Shown in pieces: positions 1-5,840 of a DNA stretch of 7,531 nucleotides. Each line of letters opens with the position of its first letter. The first letter of the stretch is position 1. Under the pieces are notes generated by a model. The model did not search any database and was not told the DNA's origin. It saw nothing but the letters and a program-made list of their open reading frames with translations. Source of the stretch: Parafilimonas sp. (GTDB lineage: Bacteria > Bacteroidota > Bacteroidia > Chitinophagales > Chitinophagaceae); NCBI GenBank assembly GCA_023251275.1, contig JAHEZC010000017.1, forward strand, positions 5,575-13,105. Reading direction: 5' to 3'. Made by a program: the position numbers and the translations under genes.

Positions 1-254
1 ACCAGGTCCTTATTGCTTACCAGGTCTAACTTTTCCACATCACCCTTTAAGAGCATGACATCTTTAAATTCAAGTTCTGTTGTCTGAATTGTATCGGGAG
101 TGCCAAAATGCATAAACTGGTATCCTATCAAACCAATAGCAAGTATTGCATATATCCAATAAATACTGAAACGCGGGCCCTTCTTTTGGCTGTTGTCCTC
201 ACGTCCCCTGTTATCTGTAAAATTGGGTCTTCCCTTTTTATCGTCCTGTGCCAT
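1..254 (-). CDS. ftsH: FtsH ATP-dependent zinc metalloprotease, N-terminal part (runs off left edge)
   Basis: The first 84 codons of a leftward gene are visible, starting at ATG 252-254. The protein begins with a charged, Asn/Lys-rich cytoplasmic tail (residues 1-28), followed by one hydrophobic membrane segment (about residues 30-48, with core IYWIYAILAIGLIGY). A stretch around residues 58-84 (TTELEFKDVMLLKGDVEKL and onward) resembles the start of the FtsH extracytoplasmic domain. FtsH is a membrane-anchored AAA+ protease that degrades misfolded membrane proteins and short-lived regulators; its ATPase and HExxH protease parts would lie outside the window. The identification therefore rests on the N-terminus and on the upstream rsfS, a pairing I remember from relatives. 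The 103-base gap to rsfS holds no clear promoter; the best candidate is TAACTTTA on the minus strand (315-322), one mismatch from TAnnTTTG, so co-transcription with rsfS is possible. Confidence 0.85.
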   Translation of the reverse strand, partial: MAQDDKKGRPNFTDNRGREDNSQKKGPRFSIYWIYAILAIGLIGYQFMHFGTPDTIQTTELEFKDVMLLKGDVEKLDLVSNKDL

Positions 255-357
255 ATTTTCAGTTACTTCACAATTTGTATAAATGTTTTATATCTTTAAA
301 AGTTCACAAGGCCCTAAAGTTAATGGTACTTAATTCTATGATGAACTTTAAGCCGGA

Positions 358-762
358 TTATTCATCGTATTCTGTTAAGCCCCCATCACTCCACATTTCT
401 TCCAACTTATAAAACCTTCGCGTTTCAGGCAGCATAATATGAACAACTACATTTATGTAATCAATCAATATCCATTGCAATGCATAATAGCCTTCATGTT
501 TGTAAGGTATTTCACCGCAGTCTTTTTTTACTTTTTCTTCCACAAAGTCTGCAATGGCCTTTAACTGTGTATGACTGGTAGCCTGACAGATAATAAAAAA
601 ATCTGCTACAGCTTCAGGTATTTTTCTAAGGTCAAGCGATATTATTTTGTCGCCTTTTTTTTCCCGGATAGCCTTGATAATGGATTTGAATAGTTTAGAA
701 TTTTTTGTCAGCCTTGCCACACTTAATTTCCCGTGGGTAGCCACATCAGATAAAGTTGCCAA
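358..762 (-). CDS. rsfS: Ribosomal silencing factor RsfS (Iojap/RsfA family)
   Basis: This 134-residue protein is close to the usual family length. RsfS binds ribosomal protein uL14 on the large subunit and blocks joining of the small subunit, which lowers translation when nutrients are scarce. Family signatures are visible: SLDLRKIPEAVADFFIICQA (about 42-61), SHTQLKAIADFVEE (63-76), PYKHEG (86-91), and the C-terminal run with WILIDYINVVVH (97-108), ETRRFYKLEEMW (113-124). The first 20 or so residues are a basic, poorly conserved tail. The start is unusual: the frame has no ATG before the conserved core, an in-frame TAA lies 30 bases before the TTG at 760-762, and TTG is the only standard alternative start. 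A 7-base A run (minus strand, 788-794) could conceal a frameshift that would otherwise join the frame to an ATG at 801-803; see findings. It lies upstream of ftsH on the same strand. Confidence 0.92.
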   Translation of the reverse strand: MATLSDVATHGKLSVARLTKNSKLFKSIIKAIREKKGDKIISLDLRKIPEAVADFFIICQATSHTQLKAIADFVEEKVKKDCGEIPYKHEGYYALQWILIDYINVVVHIMLPETRRFYKLEEMWSDGGLTEYDE

Positions 763-806
763 TAATGAACCAGGTTTTAGTGAATAATTTTTTTAATGTT
801 CATGCT

Positions 807-814
807 CAAAAATA
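807..814 (-). promoter_or_regulatory. Candidate -7 promoter box for rsfS
   Basis: On the minus strand this reads TATTTTTG, a full match to the Bacteroidota consensus TAnnTTTG, 44 bases before the proposed TTG start of rsfS. No TTTG-like -33 element lies at the usual 17-21 base spacing (a TTTG is present but only 5 bases away), and the surroundings are AT-rich, so a chance match cannot be excluded. Confidence 0.4.
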
Positions 815-962
815 TATTTCAAATTTTGTTCAGCTTATAATGCTGAAACATATTGCAAAGGCTTCAGTACACAGAAGCAAGAACACTAATTAGCTTTTAT
901 CTTCCTGCTTGTGCAATCTTAAATCATTGCAAAAATTGAAACCTCAGAACAAAGAACTCCTA

Positions 963-970
963 TATCTTCG
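963..970 (+). promoter_or_regulatory. Weak candidate -7 promoter box for birA
   Basis: TATCTTCG has one mismatch to TAnnTTTG and lies 18 bases before the proposed TTG start of birA. The nearest upstream TTG (936-938) is 24 bases away, longer than the usual spacing to a -33 element. If it is active, the leader would be only about 13 bases, which supports a translation start near 989 and not further upstream. Confidence 0.3.
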
Positions 971-982
971 TCAAAAATAGTA

Positions 983-1022
983 ATTCTTTTGCCTATCGCC
1001 GCTACAAATGATTCTTTTGCCT
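983..1022 (+). repeat. 12-bp direct repeat spanning the birA start
   Basis: ATTCTTTTGCCT occurs at 983-994 and again at 1011-1022, 28 bases apart. The first copy contains the proposed TTG start codon; the second is read in a different frame within codons 8-12. It may be chance or a small local duplication. Confidence 0.5.
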
Positions 1023-1750
1023 GTCAACTGATAGAATTAGAGGAAACGGATAGTTCCAACAACTATGCCATGGCTGAGGTGAAAAAGGGAATGGCATGGC
1101 ATGGTAAGGCTTATTTTGCTCACCGGCAAACTGCAGGAAAAGGCAGGCGCGGCAAGGCTTGGCTGTCGGAGCCGAAGCAAAACATAATTTTATCCGTTGT
1201 GCTTAATACCAGTTGGTTACCCGTTTCTGCTCAGTTTCAATTGATGACTGCTGCGGCCATATCTGTACACTTTTTTTTTAACAAATATGCAACTGATGCC
1301 GCCACTATAAAATGGCCCAATGATATTTATTGGAATGACAGAAAGGCAGGCGGGATTTTGATCGAAAATGTTATCCGTGGCAAAAACTGGCAGTGGGCTG
1401 TTGTGGGAATTGGCCTGAATATCAATCAAACACAATTTGAACCATCGCTTAATAATCCGGTTTCCTTAAAGCAAATAACTGGGAAAAATTATGACGTGAT
1501 CCAACTTACAAAAGAATTATGTGAGTGCTTAAGCCAGCAGTATCGGCAGTTGGAACAATATGGATTTGCCAAATTACTTGCTTACTATAATGAATTTTTA
1601 TATAAAAAAAATAAAACGGTTAAGCTGAAAAATAATAATAAGGTGTACTCCTGCATAGTGAAAGAAGTAAATGTTTCCGGCGATCTTATTACATCATGTC
1701 CTGAAGAAACGGTTTTTAATGTTGATCACACTCAATGGCTATGTGGTTAG
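989..1750 (+). CDS. birA: Biotin--[acetyl-CoA-carboxylase] ligase, group I (no DNA-binding domain)
   Basis: This 253-residue enzyme activates biotin with ATP to biotinyl-5'-AMP and transfers it to the lysine of carboxylase carrier domains. The catalytic domain shows the substrate-contact motif TDSSNNYA (20-27), the biotinyl-AMP loop AGKGRRGKAW (49-58), KWPND (108-112), the lysine of RKAGGILIE (K119, the counterpart of the catalytic lysine of E. coli BirA) and GIGLNIN (140-146). The small C-terminal SH3-like domain follows from about residue 205. There is no N-terminal helix-turn-helix, so it should not act as a biotin repressor. The start is a TTG. The first in-frame ATG (codon 28) would remove the essential TDSSN motif, and the frame is closed by TAA at 920-922, so a non-ATG start is forced unless the reading is wrong. 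Its stop is only 5 bases from the stop of the convergent bcp. Confidence 0.93.
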   Translation: MPIAATNDSFACQLIELEETDSSNNYAMAEVKKGMAWHGKAYFAHRQTAGKGRRGKAWLSEPKQNIILSVVLNTSWLPVSAQFQLMTAAAISVHFFFNKYATDAATIKWPNDIYWNDRKAGGILIENVIRGKNWQWAVVGIGLNINQTQFEPSLNNPVSLKQITGKNYDVIQLTKELCECLSQQYRQLEQYGFAKLLAYYNEFLYKKNKTVKLKNNNKVYSCIVKEVNVSGDLITSCPEETVFNVDHTQWLCG

Positions 1751-1755
1751 TTTCT

Positions 1756-2223
1756 TTATTTTTTATTCCATGCAGCAATTATTTCTTCAGCGTGGGTTTT
1801 TGATTTAGGCTTCAAAAAAATTTTTTTGATCTTTCCCCGTTCATTAATCAAAAATGTAGTGCGATGCACCCCCATATATTTATGTCCAAACATTTGCTTT
1901 TCTCCCCATACACCATATTGCTCAATGATTTTATGTTTTGGATCAGCAAGCAGTGTAAAAGGCAAATGAAATTTGGTCTCGAATTTTTTATGTTTTTTTT
2001 CATTATCCGGGCTTACACCGATAATTTCAAAGCCCTGATTCTTCAGCAAAATATAATTATCACGCAAATTGCAGGCCTGCACCGTACAGGTAGGCGTATC
2101 ATCTTCGGGATAGAAATACAAAACGACTCTTCTGCCCTTAAAATCTTTTAATGAAATTTTTTTCCCATCCTGGTCAATGCCTTTGAATACTGGAGCTTTG
2201 TCTCCTTCTCTAAGTGTGATCAT
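1756..2223 (-). CDS. bcp: Thioredoxin-dependent thiol peroxidase (BCP/PrxQ-type peroxiredoxin)
   Basis: This 155-residue cytoplasmic peroxiredoxin reduces hydrogen peroxide and organic hydroperoxides using thiols, normally recycled by thioredoxin. It has the length of the family. The active-site segment YFYPEDDTPTCTVQAC (36-51) contains the peroxidatic cysteine C46, with the threonine and proline of the PxxxTxxC motif. The resolving cysteine C51 sits five residues later, the arrangement of E. coli Bcp and plant PrxQ, so an intramolecular disulfide is expected. R121 in GVHRTTFLIN is the likely conserved arginine that activates the thiolate. The start is ATG at 2221-2223. The gene lies 56 bases downstream of the M23 peptidase gene on the same strand. 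It has its own candidate promoter directly after that gene's stop, so independent expression is plausible. It ends facing birA with a 5-base gap and no visible terminator hairpin. Confidence 0.95.
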   Translation of the reverse strand: MITLREGDKAPVFKGIDQDGKKISLKDFKGRRVVLYFYPEDDTPTCTVQACNLRDNYILLKNQGFEIIGVSPDNEKKHKKFETKFHLPFTLLADPKHKIIEQYGVWGEKQMFGHKYMGVHRTTFLINERGKIKKIFLKPKSKTHAEEIIAAWNKK

Positions 2224-2271
2224 TGTTTATAGATTAACTGATTAATGAAAAATAATTTTATCGTCTTACAG

Positions 2272-2279
2272 CAAAATTA
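2272..2279 (-). promoter_or_regulatory. Candidate -7 promoter box for bcp
   Basis: On the minus strand this reads TAATTTTG, a full match to TAnnTTTG, 48 bases before the bcp ATG and immediately after the stop codon of the upstream peptidase gene. I see no TTG-like -33 element at the normal spacing, so support is from the -7 box and its position only. Confidence 0.45.
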
Positions 2280-3992
2280 TTATTTCACAAAAGAAAATGT
2301 TTTTTGAGTTGTGTTGCCTGCAATATCTTTCACCATCACATTCAACTGATGGTTTCCGGCCATGCAATGTTCATCAAACCGGTAGGTAAAAATATTTCCC
2401 TTCTGCTCAAAGAGCAGCCATTTACCGTCAAGCTCGGCCCGGAAATCAGTCACATCGTCCACATCATCTTTGCACAATAAGCGCAGAGTTTTTGTTGCAC
2501 CAGAAAATTTTTGACCATCTTTCCAGCCTGATATTTGTATCACGGGAGGAACAGTATCAATTAATAATTGCACTGTCCCAAACCTGTTAAACCGGGCTGT
2601 CATCCAATCGCCTTTCCAATCGCCTTTTACTGTTGATTTAGTGTTGCCGCTTACTAATTGCATCACAGTTCTTTCTCTGAGTGTGTCATTTAGTGCGAAG
2701 GTTGTTTTAATCGAAATTGAAAAATTATCGTGCACAGGAACAGTTGGATTGTACAAAGTAATAAAGGCAGACGCTTTATTTATACCGAAATTATTCTGCT
2801 CATACCACAGAAAAGGGACTACATCATAAAAAGCAAATTTACTGAAACGTATTTCAACATTATTTCCGGTAACATTATTTTCCTGGTCGGGCAATAGCAT
2901 CTTTGCATTTTGAGGGTAACTGTATGGTAGCTGAAGCGAACCATCAAATTGCATTTTAACATTCACGTTTGAGGTATTGCCATAAGCATCGCTGACTGCA
3001 ATATTAATATTGTGCGGCAATGTATCTGTAAGAATGATCACTCCGTTGCTTCCGACATTATCAAAAATTGAAAGAAAATTTCCTGGAAGAAAAGAAAGGT
3101 GTTGTATATAAATTCCTGATGTTTTCCATTTTGAATAATCAATACAGGCGTTTGAATAACGTGTGTCTTTATACGAAATATTGTTAAGTGTAAACGCATT
3201 GATAAGAGAATCATCGAGCCACAACTCAGCCCGGTAAATACCAAATAAAAAAGGTGAATTAGAGCTTTTATCTTCCGCCCGTATGCCCAGGCTGATAAGC
3301 GGAGAGCTTACTTTTACTGTATTGGATCCAGAAGTATATTCTCCTTTTTTTCCCGATAAAACAATTGTGGCGGGGTTTGATTGGTAAGTACTGTATCTCC
3401 GGTCGTACCAATACAATCCATAAATCACCGGCGGAATTTTGTCGGTAATATCAAATCCAAATAATAATGGGTTGATGTTTTTATCTGTTTTTGTATCGCG
3501 TATTTCAAAATGAAGATGCGGCGCCTCCGATGCCCCCGTACTACCCGTATATGCAATAAACTGGCCTTTTTGTACAAGAAACATGGTGGACGTAAAGGTT
3601 ACATCCTGCTCCCAGCTTTCGTCATCATATTGTTTTTGATGAATAAAATTTTCCAATGCATCATAAAAGCGGTTGAGATGTGCATATAGTGTCGTATAGC
3701 CATTGGGGTGTGAAATATAAATAGCTCTCCCAAAACCATTTTGCCCGATTTTTGCCCGGCTGATATATCCATCTGCTGGTGCATACAGCGGAAGGTTTTC
3801 CTTTCCCATTGTGCGCATATCCAGCCCCATGTGAAAATGATTGGAGCGTAATTCACCAAAATTGGCTGAGAGCTGAATAGGTATATTCAAAGGATTACGA
3901 AAATAATTTTGAGGATATATGCTGTTGCTCTGAGAAGAAGATGAAATGGTAATTATAGAAAAGATAAAGAAATACAGAAGATATGTGCGCAT
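2280..3992 (-). CDS. Exported M23-family (LytM-type) zinc metallopeptidase
   Basis: The 570-residue product starts at ATG 3990-3992 with a signal peptide: a short basic start, a hydrophobic core (residues 4-16), then a Ser-rich stretch to about 22, with no lipobox cysteine. The M23 catalytic domain follows (about 35-170). HFHMGLD gives zinc ligands H54 and D58, YAHL gives H105, and HLHFEIRD gives H159 and the third ligand H161. All residues needed for LytM-type peptidase activity are present, so it should cleave peptide cross-links of peptidoglycan in the periplasm. A loop at about 111-135 (acidic, aromatic) is inserted between the YAH motif and the last part of the fold. The remaining 380 or so residues are beta-rich; the end (about 485-570) looks Ig-like, with VPPVIQISGW and VKDIAGNTT. 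Such long C-terminal parts are common in Bacteroidota M23 proteins; their ligand is unknown. It is divergent from carB and upstream of bcp. The precise cleavage bond cannot be told from sequence. Confidence 0.9.
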   Translation of the reverse strand: MRTYLLYFFIFSIITISSSSQSNSIYPQNYFRNPLNIPIQLSANFGELRSNHFHMGLDMRTMGKENLPLYAPADGYISRAKIGQNGFGRAIYISHPNGYTTLYAHLNRFYDALENFIHQKQYDDESWEQDVTFTSTMFLVQKGQFIAYTGSTGASEAPHLHFEIRDTKTDKNINPLLFGFDITDKIPPVIYGLYWYDRRYSTYQSNPATIVLSGKKGEYTSGSNTVKVSSPLISLGIRAEDKSSNSPFLFGIYRAELWLDDSLINAFTLNNISYKDTRYSNACIDYSKWKTSGIYIQHLSFLPGNFLSIFDNVGSNGVIILTDTLPHNINIAVSDAYGNTSNVNVKMQFDGSLQLPYSYPQNAKMLLPDQENNVTGNNVEIRFSKFAFYDVVPFLWYEQNNFGINKASAFITLYNPTVPVHDNFSISIKTTFALNDTLRERTVMQLVSGNTKSTVKGDWKGDWMTARFNRFGTVQLLIDTVPPVIQISGWKDGQKFSGATKTLRLLCKDDVDDVTDFRAELDGKWLLFEQKGNIFTYRFDEHCMAGNHQLNVMVKDIAGNTTQKTFSFVK

Positions 3993-3996
3993 AATT

Positions 3997-4004
3997 CAAA
4001 AATA
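3997..4004 (-). promoter_or_regulatory. Candidate -7 promoter box very close to the M23 peptidase start
   Basis: On the minus strand this reads TATTTTTG, a full TAnnTTTG match and the same 8-mer as the box before rsfS. Only four bases separate it from the ATG, so transcription from it would begin at or next to the start codon. No -33 TTG is found at 17-21 bases; the only upstream TTG is 9 bases away. Either the mRNA is leaderless or this is a chance AT-rich match. Confidence 0.35.
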
Positions 4005-4065
4005 TTCAGAAAGCAACCAGGAGAAGTGTGATTATCAAAAAATTTTTATACTTGATGCTGCATCT

Positions 4066-4073
4066 TACATTTG
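4066..4073 (+). promoter_or_regulatory. Promoter -7 box for carB
   Basis: TACATTTG is a full match to TAnnTTTG. Nineteen bases upstream is TTTT (4043-4046, in a five-T run), a three-of-four match to the -33 TTTG element. The box ends 16 bases before the carB ATG, giving a short leader. The same 8-mer occurs upstream of recO. Confidence 0.6.
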
Positions 4074-4089
4074 CACAATTTAGTTTAAC

Positions 4090-5745
4090 ATGCCTAAAGA
4101 CAATTCTATAAAATCTGTTTTGATTATTGGCAGCGGCCCTATCATCATCGGGCAGGCCTGCGAATTTGATTACTCCGGTTCACAGGCAGCACGAAGCATT
4201 CGTGAGGAAGGCATAAAAGTCATTCTCATTAACAGCAACCCTGCTACCATCATGACCGACCCAATGATGGCTGACAGCGTTTATTTATTACCCCTGACAG
4301 TTGAAAGCATTGAACAGATATTAGAAGAAAATGAAATAGATGCAGTATTGCCAACTATGGGGGGACAGACAGCACTAAACCTGTGCAAGGAAGCCGAAGA
4401 ATTGGGTATATGGCAGAAATATAATATTCGTCTGATCGGTGTAGATATCGAAGGGATTGAAACTGCTGAAAACCGTGAAAAGTTTCGCCAATTGATGATC
4501 AGCATTGGCATCCCTATAGCACCCAGCAAAACCGCAAACAGCTTTCTTGAAGGGAAAGAATTTGCGCAGGAACTTGGATTTCCCCTGGTAATACGACCGT
4601 CATTTACATTAGGTGGAACCGGCGGCGGTTTTGTACATGATAAAAGCGAACTGGATGAAGCATTGCAACGTGGTTTGCAGGCATCGCCGATACATGAAGT
4701 GTTGGTAGAAAAAGCTGTGCTGGGATGGAAAGAATTCGAACTGGAGCTGCTCCGCGATAAAAATGATAATGTGGTAATTATCTGTACCGTGGAGAATATG
4801 GATCCTATGGGCATACACACAGGAGATTCGGTTACAGTTGCCCCTGCAATGACATTGAGTGATACTGCATTTCAGGACATGCGCAATAAAGCGATACTGA
4901 TGATGAGAAGCCTGGGAAACTTTGCAGGAGGGTGTAATGTGCAGTTTGCACTAAACCCTGAAACGGAAGAGATCATAGCAGTCGAAATAAACCCGAGGGT
5001 GAGCCGTTCATCTGCGCTTGCCTCCAAAGCAACCGGATATCCCATCGCCAAAATTGCCGCAAAACTTGCCATAGGATATACTCTTGACGAATTAAAAAAT
5101 CAAATCACACAAACAACATCAGCTTATTTTGAACCTGCATTGGATTATGTGATTGTAAAAGTACCGCGGTGGAACTTTGATAAATTTAAGGGGGCCAACG
5201 ATACACTTGGCTTGCAGATGAAAAGCGTTGGTGAAGTGATGGCAATTGGAAGAAGCTTTACAGAAGCTGTTCAGAAGGCGTGTCAGAGTTTAGAAAATGA
5301 AGCTGTAGGTCTGGGATATTATGGCAAAAGCCTGATGAAAAGTGAAGATTTGATTGAATACATAAAGACCCCGAAGTGGGACCGCATTTTCCGCATTAAA
5401 GACGCCCTTATGCAGGGTGTCACAGTAAAAACTATTGTACAGGCCACATATATTGACCGATGGTTCATTTACCAGATACAGGAAATTTGTCGCATCGAAA
5501 AAGAATTGGCACGCTATGCATTGGATAATTTACCTGCTGAATTGCTCAAAGAGGCTAAAAGGAATGGATTCAGCGATGAACAAATTGCACGCATAATGAA
5601 GAATACATGCACTGAAGAGCAGGTTTATGAAAAACGCAAAGCATTTGGCATAACACGTGTCTATAAAATGGTGGACACCTGCAGCGCTGAATTTGAAGCA
5701 AAGACACCTTATTTCTATAGCACATTTGAAGAGAAAAATGTTTGA
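4090..5745 (+). CDS. carB: Carbamoyl-phosphate synthase large subunit, N-terminal half only
   Basis: Full CarB (about 940-1070 residues) makes carbamoyl phosphate from bicarbonate, ammonia from CarA and two ATP, for pyrimidines and arginine. This frame has 551 residues and covers only the carboxyphosphate-forming ATP-grasp half (about 1-400) and the oligomerisation domain (about 401-550). It opens with SVLIIGSGPIIIGQACEFDY (9-28). Residues equivalent to E. coli R129, R169, E215, H243, E299 and N301 are present at the same numbers (TAENR, VIRPSFTLGGTGGG, GWKEFELE, MGIHTGDS, VEINPRVSRSSA). The last residues, YFYSTFEEKNV, correspond to the linker after the oligomerisation domain; three consecutive stops, TGA TAA TAG, follow. 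The second GSGPNRIGQG-type ATP-grasp domain and the allosteric domain are not found downstream. The intact residues and lack of decay suggest a functional split subunit like those of Aquifex or Methanocaldococcus, but recent truncation is not excluded. No carA is in view. Confidence 0.93.
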   Translation: MPKDNSIKSVLIIGSGPIIIGQACEFDYSGSQAARSIREEGIKVILINSNPATIMTDPMMADSVYLLPLTVESIEQILEENEIDAVLPTMGGQTALNLCKEAEELGIWQKYNIRLIGVDIEGIETAENREKFRQLMISIGIPIAPSKTANSFLEGKEFAQELGFPLVIRPSFTLGGTGGGFVHDKSELDEALQRGLQASPIHEVLVEKAVLGWKEFELELLRDKNDNVVIICTVENMDPMGIHTGDSVTVAPAMTLSDTAFQDMRNKAILMMRSLGNFAGGCNVQFALNPETEEIIAVEINPRVSRSSALASKATGYPIAKIAAKLAIGYTLDELKNQITQTTSAYFEPALDYVIVKVPRWNFDKFKGANDTLGLQMKSVGEVMAIGRSFTEAVQKACQSLENEAVGLGYYGKSLMKSEDLIEYIKTPKWDRIFRIKDALMQGVTVKTIVQATYIDRWFIYQIQEICRIEKELARYALDNLPAELLKEAKRNGFSDEQIARIMKNTCTEEQVYEKRKAFGITRVYKMVDTCSAEFEAKTPYFYSTFEEKNV

Positions 5746-5840
5746 TAATAGTTTTACTTTTTTGACTGCAAAATATCACTGTTTGTTGATTTTAACTTTC
5801 CCGGATAAGAACAATGAGCTAATTTTATTTTGAATAACTT

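Noticed and set aside
108..299. A 63-residue plus-strand frame with hydrophobic stretches near the left edge
   Set aside because: It is antisense to the FtsH N-terminus, whose membrane segment explains the apparent hydrophobicity.
1864..2151. A 95-residue open frame on the plus strand opposite bcp
   Set aside because: It overlaps the conserved peroxiredoxin core on the other strand and its translation shows no family features.
2231..2246. GATTAACTGATTAATG, a short tandem-like repeat in the bcp leader
   Set aside because: Two six-base AT-rich units are expected by chance; nothing links them to an operator.
4281..4820. A 179-residue open frame on the minus strand opposite carB
   Set aside because: It is antisense to a clearly conserved region of carB, is Ser/Pro/Cys-rich with no recognisable domain, and is explained as a shadow of carB codon use.
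5770..5796. Possible hairpin after carB (ATCA with TGAT, flanked by A and T runs)
   Set aside because: The stem is only four or five weak base pairs with mismatches, too weak to call a terminator.
5746..5840. Possible leftover of the second half of carB in the gap before the sulfatase
   Set aside because: The 95 bases contain stops in the carB frame and show no motif of the second ATP-grasp domain.
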